This document shows positions 9,180 to 18,846 of a stretch of 64,000 nt of DNA, one piece after another (position 1 is the stretch's first letter; every line of letters starts with the position of its first letter). Both the position numbers and the translations under genes were made by a program. The notes beneath the pieces were generated by a model, which was not told where the DNA came from, did no database searches, and was given only the letters and a program-made list of their open reading frames with translations. The DNA comes from Gordonia westfalica (GTDB taxonomy: Bacteria; Actinomycetota; Actinomycetes; Mycobacteriales; Mycobacteriaceae): assembly GCF_900105725.1 (NCBI RefSeq), contig NZ_FNLM01000034.1, positions 3,038,001 through 3,102,000 of the forward strand, given 5' to 3'.

Positions 9180-10058
9180 ATGGCAAATACGCTGCCGACA
9201 GTCGAACTCCCCTCCGGTGTCATCGAGTACGCCACGTACGGACCCGAGGACTCCGCCCTGCCGCCGATCGTCTTCATGCACGGGGCCGTCGTCGATCACC
9301 GCCTCTGGGAGCCGGTGGCCGAGCTCCTCGCCGAACGCGGCCACCGTTGCCATGTACCGCTGATGCCTCTCGGTTCACATCGAATCCCGTGGGGCCCGGA
9401 CGCCGATCGTTCGCCGCGCGGGGCGGGCCGGCTGCCACGTGAGTTCGTCGGACATTTCGACCTGTCGTCGGCGACGCTGGTGGCCAATGACACCGGTGGC
9501 GCGGTCACCCAGTTCGCGCTCGACGAGGACCCGCGGTTCGTGAGCCGCCTCGTGTTCACCAACTGCGACGCCTTCGATCTGTTTCCTCCACAACCGTTTC
9601 GGCTGTACTTCGCGTTGATGCGGCACCGACTGCTGCTGAAGCCACTCGTCGAGGCGATGCGCCTCAAGACTCTCCGACATTCCCCGCTCGGCGTCGGCCT
9701 GCTACTCGACGACCCCGACCCCGAGCTGACCGGGTCGGTCTTCGCTCCCCTTCAGAACGACGTACGAATCCGCGAGGACTTCATCGCGTTCCTGCGGAAG
9801 ATCAGCCCGGCGGAACTCGCCACGGTGACCGCCCGCATGTCGCGGGTCGATCTTCCCGTCCGTTTCGTATGGGGTCGCGACGACCGGTGTTTCACCCTCG
9901 ACCACGGACGACGGTTCGCAGAGGTCTTCCCGGGACCCGACGGCGAAGGCGCCCGATTCGTCGAGATCCCCGACGCCCGGACGTTTGTCTCCCTGGACCA
10001 GCCGCAGGCGGTGGCGTCGGAGATAGCGGCGTTCACGACCGAAGCGTCCAAGCGCTGA
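9180..10058 (+). CDS. alpha/beta hydrolase, Asp-nucleophile type, catalytic His apparently missing
   Basis: A 292-aa alpha/beta-fold protein. The oxyanion region reads FMHGAVVDHRLW and the nucleophile elbow reads VANDTGGAV, so the nucleophile position is Asp, as in dehalogenase-like members, not Ser. The acid is in WGRDD. At the place of the catalytic His the sequence reads DARTFVSLDQP, with Thr instead of His, so classical hydrolysis is doubtful. The ATG at 9180 has an AGAAGCGG site; a longer frame starts at 9138 inside the promoter. It is probably controlled by the divergent TetR. The substrate is unknown. Confidence 0.8.
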   Translation: MANTLPTVELPSGVIEYATYGPEDSALPPIVFMHGAVVDHRLWEPVAELLAERGHRCHVPLMPLGSHRIPWGPDADRSPRGAGRLPREFVGHFDLSSATLVANDTGGAVTQFALDEDPRFVSRLVFTNCDAFDLFPPQPFRLYFALMRHRLLLKPLVEAMRLKTLRHSPLGVGLLLDDPDPELTGSVFAPLQNDVRIREDFIAFLRKISPAELATVTARMSRVDLPVRFVWGRDDRCFTLDHGRRFAEVFPGPDGEGARFVEIPDARTFVSLDQPQAVASEIAAFTTEASKR

Positions 10059-10115
10059 GAAGAAAAGTTGCCCGAAGGGCGTCGGATTCCGGGGCCTGCG
10101 CACGACGATGAGAAC

Positions 10116-10646
10116 GTGAGCAGCGACCAACCAGTGGCGGGACCCGAGGGATTGCTGGCGGTGTACGACCAGGCACTGCCGGCGGTGTACGGATTCGTCG
10201 TCCGTCGCTGTGCGGATCGTCGGATCGCCGAGGACGTGACCTCGGAGACCTTCCTGGCGGCCATGGACTCCGTTCGTCGACGCCGGGACACCCGGCCGAC
10301 GACCCCCTGGCTGATCGGGATCGCCCGACACAAGCTCGCCGACCATTGGCGGCGGGCTCAGCGCACGCCGGAACCGGTCGACGATCTTCCGGACCACGGG
10401 GACGACCCCTGGGACGCCGAACTCGACCGCATGGTCGCCCATCACACGTTGGGGCAGCTGACGCCGATCCATCGCTCAGTGCTCACGTTGCGCTACGTCG
10501 ACGATCTCCCCGTCGGCGAATGCGCGGAGATCCTCGGTCGCACGGTCGGTGCCACCGAGGCGCTTCTCACTCGCGCGAAGCGTGCCTTCCGCGAGGCCTA
10601 CCCGGAACCACAACCCCAGAGCAGCGGGAGAGGAGGTCACGCATGA
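10116..10646 (+). CDS. ECF-type RNA polymerase sigma-70 family factor
   Basis: A 176-aa alternative sigma factor. Region 2 runs from about residue 10 to 75 (LLAVYDQALPAVYGFVVRRC, then AEDVTSETFLAAM) and region 4 from about 105 to 160 (LTPIHRSVLTLRYVDDL, then ILGRTVGATEALLTRAKRAF). The GTG at 10116 is preceded by GATGAGAA; a longer frame from a TTG at 10068 has no sigma similarity. It overlaps the next gene by 4 bp, so the VOC protein is its co-transcribed partner in place of a classical anti-sigma factor. Confidence 0.88.
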   Translation: MSSDQPVAGPEGLLAVYDQALPAVYGFVVRRCADRRIAEDVTSETFLAAMDSVRRRRDTRPTTPWLIGIARHKLADHWRRAQRTPEPVDDLPDHGDDPWDAELDRMVAHHTLGQLTPIHRSVLTLRYVDDLPVGECAEILGRTVGATEALLTRAKRAFREAYPEPQPQSSGRGGHA

Positions 10647-11965
10647 GCACCCGGAACAGCACCCGCTTCGGCGAGGCACGGGATCCGCTGCGCGCACTGC
10701 GCGCAGCCGACACCCCCGGCTTCGACGATCCCGTCGAACCCGACCGCGGTTTCGCCGCCGCCCTGCGTGATCGTCTCGAACGCGGGGTGACGCTACCGCA
10801 AGGAGTCATCATGTCCACCGCAACACAATTCGACGAACCCGCCACCACCGAAGCCGCGAGCACGGTGCCCGTGGTCGAGCGGCCCGGCGCACTCCCCTAC
10901 CTCACCGTGGCCGAGCCGCAGGCCGCCATCGACTGGTACACCGCGAACCTCGGTGCACGGTTGCGCGGCGAGCCGATCGTCATGGACGACGGCGTCATCG
11001 GCCACGCAGAGCTCGAAATGGGCGGCGGTGTCGTCTATCTCGCGGCCGAGTTCCCCGACCTCGGACTGCGGGCACCCACCCCCGGGCACGTGTCGGTCAG
11101 CCTGATGCTCGCCGTCGACGACACCGACGCCGCCGTCGCGACGGCGGCCCGCGCCGGCGCCTCCGTCACCCGCGAACCATACGAGGGCTACGGCACCCGC
11201 ACCGGCGTCATCGTCGACCCGTTCGGTCACCGCTGGATGCTGGCCGGACCGTCGAAGGCGCAGTTGTCCAACCACATCCATCAGGGCGATATCGGGTTCA
11301 TGTCACTCAACACCCCCGACGCCGCGCGCGCCCGACGCTTCTACGCCGCGGTTCTCGGCTGGGAGTTCGATCCCGCGGGCCGCCGCGTGATCAACGTCGG
11401 ACACCGTCTGAACATCTTCGAGACCGATGGCGAGCCGACGATGTTCTGCGCCTACGCCGTCGACGACCTCGAGGCCGCGCATGCACGCATCGTCGCGGCC
11501 GGCGGACGCGGCGAGTTCGGTACGAGCCCGAACGGACACCGCATCGTCGACGCCGTCGATGCGCAGGGTGTGCGCTTCGCGGTGTTCGATCCCGAACCCG
11601 GCGACATCCGGCCCGACCAGCACCCGCGCAACACCGGCGCGATGAGCTACCTGACCGTGATGACGCCGGACAGTGCGCGCTTCCGCGACTTCTACGGCTC
11701 GGTACTCGGCTGGACGTTCCACGGCGGCCGGATCGACGACGGCTGGGAGGTCGACGACGTCCGGCCGCAGGTCGGGATCGCCGGTGGCGCCGACACTTCC
11801 GTCGCGGTCCCGATGTGGGTGACCGACGACGTCGAGGCGGCGGTCGAACGCGTCCGTGCCGCCGGAGGCGGCATCCTCGAGGAACCCCGCACCGCGCCCT
11901 ACGGCGTCTCCGCCCGATGCACCGACGACCAGGGAGCGCAGTTCTACCTCGGTCAGTTGTTCTGA
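10643..11965 (+). CDS. three-domain VOC family protein linked to an ECF sigma factor
   Basis: A 440-aa protein. The first 55 residues (with ALRAADTPGFDDPVEPDRGF) form a charged segment of the kind seen in proteins encoded beside ECF sigma factors. Three VOC domains follow (about 75-205, 215-320, 330-440), beginning at PYLTVAEPQAAIDWY, FMSLNTPDAARARRFY and YLTVMTPDSARFRDFY. Start ATG at 10643 overlaps the sigma factor stop; an internal ATG at 10811 could make a form without the leader. A ligand-sensing role for the sigma factor is inferred from the coupling. Confidence 0.85.
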   Translation: MSTRNSTRFGEARDPLRALRAADTPGFDDPVEPDRGFAAALRDRLERGVTLPQGVIMSTATQFDEPATTEAASTVPVVERPGALPYLTVAEPQAAIDWYTANLGARLRGEPIVMDDGVIGHAELEMGGGVVYLAAEFPDLGLRAPTPGHVSVSLMLAVDDTDAAVATAARAGASVTREPYEGYGTRTGVIVDPFGHRWMLAGPSKAQLSNHIHQGDIGFMSLNTPDAARARRFYAAVLGWEFDPAGRRVINVGHRLNIFETDGEPTMFCAYAVDDLEAAHARIVAAGGRGEFGTSPNGHRIVDAVDAQGVRFAVFDPEPGDIRPDQHPRNTGAMSYLTVMTPDSARFRDFYGSVLGWTFHGGRIDDGWEVDDVRPQVGIAGGADTSVAVPMWVTDDVEAAVERVRAAGGGILEEPRTAPYGVSARCTDDQGAQFYLGQLF

Positions 11966-11988
11966 GGAACCTCACTGTAGGACTTCAT

Positions 11989-12026
11989 TTCGACGTTGCG
12001 ACTTCGATCGAGGTCGCAGCGTCGAA
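11989..12026. repeat. long inverted repeat downstream of the VOC gene
   Basis: TTCGACGTTGCGAC (11989-12002) pairs with GTCGCAGCGTCGAA (12013-12026) with one mismatch; the loop centres on TCGATCGA. CTCAC (from 11971) and GTGAG (from 12027) could extend it around a bulge. It ends 24 bp after the VOC stop and could act as a terminator, but has no T tract. The rest of the 228-bp gap to the HNH gene shows nothing I can name. Confidence 0.5.
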
Positions 12027-12193
12027 GTGAGGTCTGGGAGTGGAAGGACCGATTCCCGCGTAACCCATTGCTGCACAACCCCTTGGTCACCCCGTCTGTG
12101 GATGAGTATCCGAACTTGTCGGTGGTGGGGTTTACCTTGGTTGGTAACAGATTCAGCCATCCAAGGTTGGGTTGTAGACGTTGTGGGGGCAGC

Positions 12194-13765
12194 GTGTCGA
12201 ACCCGTGGATCGATCTACCGGACGAGTTCCATGCCGGGGTCGATCCTGCCCACCCCGAACGCTCCGACACCGCAACCCATATGGAACGGTTTCGGTCGAT
12301 CCGCCACGGCGAAGCCTACCTGGCGTGGAGCCGCTACCAATCGATCGCCACCATCTACGACCAGCTCGTCGTCAACAGTGATGGCGGGTTCTTCATCGAT
12401 CGCTACACCGAGATGGTGACCCGGGTGTGCCGTGAGGATGCGATCACCCGCTACCGGGCTGATCAGTGGGTGGGCGAAGCACTCTGTCTTCGAGACCGGC
12501 TGCCGAAAGTTGCGACCACGCTGCGTGACGGCATCCTGTCGCGGGAGTTGATCCAGACTGTCATCGCTCGTACCGACCTCATCTCCGATGATGCTGTGAT
12601 CGCCGACCTCGACACCGACATCGAACACAGCTTGCGCAGCCGTAAAGGGGCGTGGTCGAAACTCACACTGCGTGACATGGTGGACCGCTTGGTGTTCCGG
12701 CACGATCCTGATGCGGTTCGGGAGCGTCGTCGCGAAACCTTGGACAAGCGCGGGGTGTGGACCGACAACTTCATCGACGGCACCGGCGAGATCACCGGTG
12801 TCATGGCCGCCGAGAACATCCGCATCGCCGAGAAAGCGGTGAAAGCGCTCGCCGACACCGTCTGCGCGCATGACGGTCGTAAACGCAACCAGCGCAATTC
12901 CGATGCCATGTTCGCGCTGTTGACCGGCACCATCTTCGAATGCCAGTGCGGGCGTGACGATTGTGACGCCGAGATCCCCGACCCCGCCGAGGTTGTCCGC
13001 TCGGTGAGCACCGAGATCGTCATCCACGTCGTCACCGACGCCGCCGTCATCGAGGGCGCCCCCGGTATCGGCTGGGTCGACGGCCACGGCGTCGTCTCCG
13101 ACGAGCACGTCCGTGACCTCGCCAACCGGCCCGACGCCATCATCAAACCGGTCACCCCGGTCCGCACCCCGCCGGTCCGTGTTGTCGCCGACGACGCGAG
13201 CGACGCCTCGTCGACCGAGGTCGTCTTCGTATATCCGGGTGCGCAGGCGGCCGATCCGTATCGCCCGACCACCGCGTGTGCGGAGTTCGTGCGGGTGCGT
13301 GACGGGTACTGCATCGAACCCGGTTGCCCGTGTTCATCATTCGACTCCGACCTCGATCATGTCACCGAGTACGACCGCACCAACCCCGCCCGGGGTGGGG
13401 CGACGTCGAGTGAGAACCTCAACGCCAAGTGCCGGTTCGGGCTTTTACACAAGACCTTCGGGGACTGGATCGACCTGCAGTACCGCGACGACGACGGCCG
13501 GCTGGTCACGGAGTTCGTCACCCCGGAGGGTTTCACCATCCTCGGTGACGCCGAAACCCTCGAAGACTTCTTTCCCAACCTGCGACGAATCCGCTACGAA
13601 CAGCCACCCCAGGCGCCACCGACCCCACGGGTCATCGCCGGGGATGACACCCCGCCCACCACCAACCGGCTTGCCAGCAAACACGCACGCCGGCGGGCCG
13701 AACGTGCCCGAAACCGGCGGGAGCGGGAACGGCGTGAGGAGATCGACGGACCTCCCCCGTTCTGA
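12194..13765 (+). CDS. DUF222 domain protein with C-terminal HNH endonuclease motif
   Basis: About 523 aa. The N-terminal two thirds is DUF222 (helical, with RYQSIATIYDQL and ALCLRDRLPKVA). The C-terminus has the HNH signature: GYCIEPGCPC, SDLDHVTEY, SENLNAKCRFGLLHK, with metal-binding Cys. Such proteins are abundant, often multi-copy, in mycolic-acid actinobacteria and their role is unknown. The C-terminal 60 residues are Arg-rich (RRRAERARNRRERERR). The start is uncertain: GTG at 12194 has GGGGGC ahead, while the frame is open back to 11996. Confidence 0.85.
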   Translation: MSNPWIDLPDEFHAGVDPAHPERSDTATHMERFRSIRHGEAYLAWSRYQSIATIYDQLVVNSDGGFFIDRYTEMVTRVCREDAITRYRADQWVGEALCLRDRLPKVATTLRDGILSRELIQTVIARTDLISDDAVIADLDTDIEHSLRSRKGAWSKLTLRDMVDRLVFRHDPDAVRERRRETLDKRGVWTDNFIDGTGEITGVMAAENIRIAEKAVKALADTVCAHDGRKRNQRNSDAMFALLTGTIFECQCGRDDCDAEIPDPAEVVRSVSTEIVIHVVTDAAVIEGAPGIGWVDGHGVVSDEHVRDLANRPDAIIKPVTPVRTPPVRVVADDASDASSTEVVFVYPGAQAADPYRPTTACAEFVRVRDGYCIEPGCPCSSFDSDLDHVTEYDRTNPARGGATSSENLNAKCRFGLLHKTFGDWIDLQYRDDDGRLVTEFVTPEGFTILGDAETLEDFFPNLRRIRYEQPPQAPPTPRVIAGDDTPPTTNRLASKHARRRAERARNRRERERREEIDGPPPF

Positions 13766-13772
13766 CCCGCCG

Positions 13773-14249
13773 TCACCGACCCACGAGCACACCGACCACC
13801 AACACCGCCACCGCGGCGGTGGTGAGCACCGACCGCACGATGTTCCACGGCACCCACACCGCGGTGAACTCGGCCCACGCTTGCGCGGCCTCCTCGCCGC
13901 GAGCGTCGGCGGCGGCGTCGAGGCGGTTGTTGGCCGGGACGTTGACGGTCATGGTGATGACGACGCCGAGCAGCGTGAGCAGGGTCGCGGCCAGGACCCA
14001 CCAGCGCAGACCCTCATCCCAGACGGCCCAGGTACCGAACGCACCGAACGCCACACCCCCGCCGAAGATGATCGCGAACAGCGGATTGAGGATGGCACTG
14101 TTCATTCGATGCATCGCCGGGACCGCGACATCGGCGCCGGCGCGGGTCAGGCCGGGGATCACGGCGTAGCCGAAACCTGCCAGCACACCGGCGCTGAGTC
14201 CGGCGGTCACGACCGTGAGGGTCACCAGTACGTCCTGCAGTACGTCCAT
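13773..14249 (-). CDS. DUF1772-type (anthrone oxygenase family) membrane protein
   Basis: A 158-aa protein with about four membrane segments, beginning MDVLQDVLVTLTVVTAGLSA, followed by a PGLTRAGADVAVPAMHRMN loop and ending VAVLVVGVLVGR. The loop and NVPANNRLD fit DUF1772. Some relatives are annotated anthrone oxygenases, but a catalytic role here is not supported. An alternative ATG at 14303 would add 18 residues and overlap the divergent gene start. It converges with the HNH gene, 7 bp between stops. Confidence 0.75.
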   Translation of the reverse strand: MDVLQDVLVTLTVVTAGLSAGVLAGFGYAVIPGLTRAGADVAVPAMHRMNSAILNPLFAIIFGGGVAFGAFGTWAVWDEGLRWWVLAATLLTLLGVVITMTVNVPANNRLDAAADARGEEAAQAWAEFTAVWVPWNIVRSVLTTAAVAVLVVGVLVGR

Positions 14250-14301
14250 ATACAACAGTGCACCTCGTGGCTCGCCGAAACGCCATGGTTCACTCTTAGC
14301 C

Positions 14302-15611
14302 ATGTCCTCACGCTCCCGCGCCCGGGCGCTCTTCGCGCGTCTGCCGTTCGGTATCGGGACGGTCGTACTGATCCTCTGCGCAGCGATGCTCGTCACCGTC
14401 GGGTGGTGCTCTCCGGCGGTAAGTACCAGGTCGACAACTCCGAGTACGCATACGGGGAATTGCGCGAGTACCACCGTGCGCCGTCCATCGCCTGGACCCT
14501 CGTCGGCCACGAGGATCTGCCCGACTATCGCGACGAGGTCACCATCCAGGTCGCCGACACGTCGGACGAGGGGTGGCTCATCGCCTACCCGTCCGGCCTC
14601 GGCCGCTCGTTCACGATGGTGGACCGCCGCAACGGTCGCCTGCTCTGGGATGCGCCCGTGAACGCCGGCCAGGGCGACTGCGCCTTCAACGAAGCCGGAC
14701 AGGTCGGGTGCGCCGTCCAGCTCGGCACGCCGCTCGACGACGGCTTCTATCTCGTCGACGACACCGGACACCCGACGCAGACCTCCGAGTACCTGGACAC
14801 CAAGAAGGTCGTGGGGCTCGGCAACAACTTCCTCCGCGTGAATCGCGTGGGCCACCAGGTCTCCCTGAACACACCCGCCGGGAAATCCATCTGGGCACGC
14901 ACCTTCGCCGCCCCGGTCATCGACATCGAGGTCACCGGCGACATCGTCGTCGTCAAGACCGCCGACGCCAGCCAGTACCTGGTGAACCCGACGAACGGCG
15001 ACAACCGCATCGCCTGCGACCAGTGCGACATCACCCTCTATCCGACGGGCGTCGCCGTCGAGCACCAGGACTACAACGCCGAGCGGGTCGCCACCTACGC
15101 GACGATCAACGGTCGAGTCGACCCGGACCCCGTCGACGACTCGGAAGGACTGCAGGTCGAGTCCGGACCGTCGACGCTGCCGCTGCTGACCGCATCCAAC
15201 CGCATCTTCGCCGACCGTGGGGAGTACGAGGTACGCGATCCCGCCCGCCGCGGCGCGCTCTGGCGGATCAGCGACCGGGAACTGTCGAAATCGGGAGCCA
15301 TCGCCTGCGGGTCGCTGGTCAACTTCGGACGCCTCGACGGGTCACGGACCACGTACGCACTCGACGACGGCAAACACATCGGCAGCGGTCCACCGCCCGG
15401 TCCGGAGCAGCCCATCCTGGCCAATCCCGCCTGTATCGGGTCCACGGGCACCACCATGATCCTGTCGAATCAGGGCCAGCTGACCGCCCTGACGCCGGAG
15501 AACACGGTGGCCTGGGAACAGGGCATCGGCTCACCCGGATTGATCAAAGTCGTCGAGGGATTCATCGTCCTGAGCGAGGGCGCCACGATGTCCGTTCTGC
15601 GCCCGAATTGA
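14302..15611 (+). pseudogene. PQQ-type beta-propeller membrane-anchored protein, frameshifted by one base
   Basis: The first 34 codons from ATG 14302 (MSSRSRARALFARLPFGIGT, then a hydrophobic helix to AAMLVTVG) are in one frame; the remaining about 400 residues (from VVLSGGKYQVDNSEYAYGEL to MSVLRPN) are in the next. Adding one G to GGG at 14401-14403 joins them perfectly. The body has repeats such as RRNGRLLWDAPV and LTPENTVAWEQG, typical of PQQ-like propellers without PQQ. It was probably an extracytoplasmic protein held by one N-terminal helix. Either a real null allele or a sequence error. A GTG at 14403 could start the downstream part without its anchor. Confidence 0.75.
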
Positions 15612-15780
15612 GTCTCGTGTGGGCCGTCTCACATCGACGCGTGTGTGCCCCCGACGACCTGCATCGACACAAACGCGCCCGCGTGTCCAGCCCTAGGCTG
15701 ATCACGGAAAGATAACGCTTTGCTCACGACCACGTGTACGGTCGGCTCGGTTCCGAAAGCACGAACCACGAGCAGTACAC

Positions 15781-16563
15781 GTGAGGTCATCAGTTTTGGG
15801 TAAGCATTCCAAGCCACGGAAGAAGACACGCACACCGCTATGGGCCACCGCCCTGCTCCCCGTCGGAGTCCTGGCGGGCGCGGCCACCGCAGGAGCCGAG
15901 CTGTCCCACCCGACAGCCGCCCCGGAGCCGAACAACATCGCCAAGGGCGTGACGGCTGTCGCGGCCCCGGCGCTCACCCCCGCCGTGAACGCCCACCCGG
16001 TCGCTCCGGCCCCGGCGCCGGCACCCGCCCCGGTCATCCGCCCGGCGAGCGTCACCTCCGGCGCGGTCCCCGTGACCAACTACGACGCCTACAAGAAGGC
16101 CGCCGCCACGATCGCCGACACCGCCCCGCGCTGCGGCATCGACTGGAAGGTCATCGCCGGCATCGGCAAGGTCGAGTCCCATCATGCCGACCAGGGCAAC
16201 GTCAACCCCGACGGCGTGCTGCGCAGCGCCATCTTCGGTCCCGTCCTCGACGGCTCGCTCGCCGGCAACGAGGTCATCAGCGACACCGACGGCGGAGAGC
16301 TCGACAGCGACGCGACCCACGACCGCGCAGTCGGCCCCATGCAGTTCCTGCCGTCGACCTGGAAGGCCTACGCCGCCGACGGCAACGGTGACGGAAAGTC
16401 CGACCCGCAGAACATCTTCGACGCCGCGCTGACCACCGCGCGCTACCTGTGCGACGGGGACCTGGACCTGCGCAACCCGGCGTCCCTGACCACCGCCATC
16501 CTGCGGTACAACAACTCGATGGAGTACGTGAACAACGTCCTCGGGTTCGCCCGCTCCTACTGA
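15781..16563 (+). CDS. secreted lytic transglycosylase
   Basis: A 260-aa exported murein-cleaving enzyme. A basic N-terminus ([15 protein letters not shown]) and hydrophobic segment form a signal sequence, followed by an Ala/Pro-rich linker (about 60-90) and a transglycosylase domain from about 105. The catalytic Glu is in [11 protein letters not shown], and [19 protein letters not shown] and [12 protein letters not shown] are the substrate-groove motifs. The start is GTG 15781 or TTG 15796. The 169 bp upstream hold no recognisable riboswitch. Its 3' end overlaps the convergent aminopeptidase by 7 bp. Confidence 0.85.
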   Translation: MRSSVLGKHSKPRKKTRTPLWATALLPVGVLAGAATAGAELSHPTAAPEPNNIAKGVTAVAAPALTPAVNAHPVAPAPAPAPAPVIRPASVTSGAVPVTNYDAYKKAAATIADTAPRCGIDWKVIAGIGKVESHHADQGNVNPDGVLRSAIFGPVLDGSLAGNEVISDTDGGELDSDATHDRAVGPMQFLPSTWKAYAADGNGDGKSDPQNIFDAALTTARYLCDGDLDLRNPASLTTAILRYNNSMEYVNNVLGFARSY

Positions 16564-17843
16564 GCCAGAAAAGCCTGCAGCGCAGCGGAATACATCGGCA
16601 CGTCGGCGGCGCCCATCAGTTCCCGCGCCGAGTGCATCGCGAGCTGCGGAGCCCCGACGTCGATCGTGGTGAGTCCCGTGCGGGTCGCGGTGATCGGTCC
16701 GATCGTCGACCCGCAGGGCAGATCCGCGCGATGGACGTACCGCTGCATCGGCACGCCGGCGTCGTCACAGGCCATTGCGAAGATGGCCTCTCCCAATGCA
16801 TCCGAGGCGTAACGCAGATTCTGGTTCACCTTGAGCACCGGCCCGCCGCCGATCGAGATCCGATGGCCGGGCTCGTGCCGTTCGGGATAGTTCGGGTGCG
16901 TCGCGTGCGCCATGTCTCCCGACAGGCACACGCTCGCAGCCATCGCCTGTAGGTAATCGGAGCGAGAACCGCCGCGCGCCAACACGATCCGCTCGCAGAT
17001 CGAGGCCAGGAAGTCCGATGCGGCACCGCGTTCGGAACCGCTGCCGACCTCTTCGTGGTCGAACAGTGCCAGTACACGCGTGTGCGTCGACGAGGAGCCG
17101 TCGAGTAGCGCCCGCAGGCCTGCATAGCAGGTGCCCTGATTGTCCAGACGCGGTGCGCTGAGCAGATTCTCGGCCGCGCCGATCACCGCCGACGGTGCGA
17201 TGTCGTGGGTCATCAGCTCCCAGCCCAGCAGCGCGTCCGGGTCGATGCCGGCATACTCCGCCACCCAGCCGAGGACGTCGGGAGTCCCGCCATCGAGGCC
17301 CCAGAGTCCGTTGACGTGCCGCTGCGGATCCGGCGAGACTCCCTTGCGGTCCTCGGACAGATGGATCGCCAACTGCGGCACCCGGACGACGGCCTCGGTC
17401 ACGTGGACGAGCGTGTGCGCCACGCGATCCCCCGACCGGTAGGCGAGTCGCCCGGACAGTCCGAGATCACGATCGAGCCATGAATTGAGCCAGGCGCCAC
17501 CATAGGGTTCGAGCGCGATCATCGCCAGCCCGGCCGACATGAGGTCGGGGTGCTGCTTCAGCCGGAGATTCGGGCTGTCGGTGTGCCCGCCGACGATGCG
17601 GAACGCCGGACCGCCACCGGTTTCCCAGGCGATGATCGAGCCGCCGCGGACGACATAGGACTTCGACGACGCCGCGCTGACCGCCGCGGGCCACGCCTGC
17701 TCTTCGGAAAGCCTTGTGTATCCCGCATTCTCGAGCTCGCGGGCGACGGTGGCGCAGACATGGAAGGGTGACGGCGAGGCGTCGATGAACTCCCCGAGGC
17801 CGGCCGCCGACGCGTTCGTGGAGATCTTCGGTCTGGCGCTCAC
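16557..17843 (-). CDS. pepC: M18 family aminopeptidase
   Basis: Dinuclear zinc aminopeptidase of 428 aa (cytosolic, removes N-terminal residues, often acidic). Metal and active-site motifs are present in order: [39 protein letters not shown] and the C-terminal [13 protein letters not shown]. The GTG at 17843 gives [12 protein letters not shown] and avoids overlap with purQ, whose stop is 10 bp upstream; a longer frame runs into purQ. It probably belongs to the purS-purQ-aminopeptidase transcription unit. Confidence 0.9.
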   Translation of the reverse strand: MSARPKISTNASAAGLGEFIDASPSPFHVCATVARELENAGYTRLSEEQAWPAAVSAASSKSYVVRGGSIIAWETGGGPAFRIVGGHTDSPNLRLKQHPDLMSAGLAMIALEPYGGAWLNSWLDRDLGLSGRLAYRSGDRVAHTLVHVTEAVVRVPQLAIHLSEDRKGVSPDPQRHVNGLWGLDGGTPDVLGWVAEYAGIDPDALLGWELMTHDIAPSAVIGAAENLLSAPRLDNQGTCYAGLRALLDGSSSTHTRVLALFDHEEVGSGSERGAASDFLASICERIVLARGGSRSDYLQAMAASVCLSGDMAHATHPNYPERHEPGHRISIGGGPVLKVNQNLRYASDALGEAIFAMACDDAGVPMQRYVHRADLPCGSTIGPITATRTGLTTIDVGAPQLAMHSARELMGAADVPMYSAALQAFLAQ

Positions 17844-17853
17844 ACGGATCCGC

Positions 17854-18534
17854 TCAGACCGAGGCGAGCACTGAGTCGATCGCGGAGTAGAACAGTCCCA
17901 GACCGTCGTCGCTGGGGCCCGTGAGGGCTTCGGTCGCATGCTCGGGATGCGGCATGAGTCCGACGATCCGGCCGTTCGGGCTGGAGATCCCCGCGATGTC
18001 GAGTGCCGACCCGTTGGGATTGCGCTCCGGGTAGGTGAACACGATGAGGCCTTCGCCCTCGAGCTCTTCGAGCTTGCGCTCCGACGCCACGTAGCGACCC
18101 TCGCCCGACTTCAGCGGGATGAGGATGTCCGCGCCCCGCTCGAAACGGGTCGTCCACGCCGTGGTGTTGTTCTCCACGCGCAGCCACTCGTCGCGGCAGA
18201 TGAAGTGCAGACCCTCATTGCGGGTGAGCGCACCCGGCAGCAGACCGGCCTCGCACAGGACCTGGAATCCGTTGCAGATACCCAGAACCGGCATGCCCTT
18301 GCCCGCCGCCTCAATGACCGATCCCATCACCGGCGCGAAACGCGCGATGGCACCGGCACGGAGGTAGTCGCCGTAGGAGAAGCCGCCCGGCACGATGACC
18401 GCGTCGACACCCTTCAGATCGGCGTCGCCGTGCCACAGCGCGACGGGCTCGGCACCGGCGAGACGGACCGCGCGAGCGGCGTCGACGTCGTCGAGGGTGC
18501 CGGGGAAGGTGATGACCCCGATACGTGCAGTCAT
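17854..18534 (-). CDS. purQ: phosphoribosylformylglycinamidine synthase subunit PurQ
   Basis: Glutaminase subunit (226 aa) of FGAM synthase, step four of purine synthesis, supplying ammonia to PurL. The class-I amidotransferase triad is visible: nucleophilic Cys in [11 protein letters not shown] and His in MPHPEH. The family opening [10 protein letters not shown] is intact. It sits 5 bp after purS, the small bridging subunit. purL is not in the window. Confidence 0.96.
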   Translation of the reverse strand: MTARIGVITFPGTLDDVDAARAVRLAGAEPVALWHGDADLKGVDAVIVPGGFSYGDYLRAGAIARFAPVMGSVIEAAGKGMPVLGICNGFQVLCEAGLLPGALTRNEGLHFICRDEWLRVENNTTAWTTRFERGADILIPLKSGEGRYVASERKLEELEGEGLIVFTYPERNPNGSALDIAGISSPNGRIVGLMPHPEHATEALTGPSDDGLGLFYSAIDSVLASV

Positions 18535-18539
18535 CTCGC

Positions 18540-18779
18540 CTACTCCGCGACCCGGGAGACGTTGAAGTTCTCGATGACCGTGTTGGTCAGCAACTCTTCG
18601 GCGATGCGCTCCAGGGTTGCGTCGTCGACGGTGTCGTCGACCTCGAGTTCGAAACGCTTGCCCTGACGGACGTCGCCGATACCCGCGAACCCGAGCCGGC
18701 CCAGGGCGCCGACGATGGCCTGCCCCTGCGGGTCGAGAATCTCGGCTTTGGGCATCACGTCGACCACCACTCGCGCCAT
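18540..18779 (-). CDS. purS: phosphoribosylformylglycinamidine synthase subunit PurS
   Basis: A 79-aa subunit that links PurQ to small PurL in the FGAM synthase complex. The sequence [20 protein letters not shown] and ending [12 protein letters not shown] are typical. The ATG at 18779 has a GAGGAGCG site; the frame extends five codons further upstream but without family similarity. First gene of the purS-purQ unit. Confidence 0.95.
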   Translation of the reverse strand: MARVVVDVMPKAEILDPQGQAIVGALGRLGFAGIGDVRQGKRFELEVDDTVDDATLERIAEELLTNTVIENFNVSRVAE

Positions 18780-18846
18780 GGCACCGCTCCTCAATGTCTG
18801 CTGATCAGTTCTCGCCTGGTCAGCTTACCGGGTGCCCCAAATCGAC

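Noticed and set aside
13113..14400. Plus-strand frame leading into the propeller gene
   Set aside because: It overlaps the HNH and DUF1772 genes in another frame; only the part after about 14403 is propeller sequence.
13773..15065. 430-aa minus-strand frame across the DUF1772 and PQQ genes
   Set aside because: Only the part from 14249 (or 14303) downward matches DUF1772; the rest is the antisense of the propeller gene.
15612..15780. Cyclic-di-AMP or other riboswitch ahead of the lytic transglycosylase
   Set aside because: The gap is only 169 bp and I could not find the conserved blocks of such a riboswitch.
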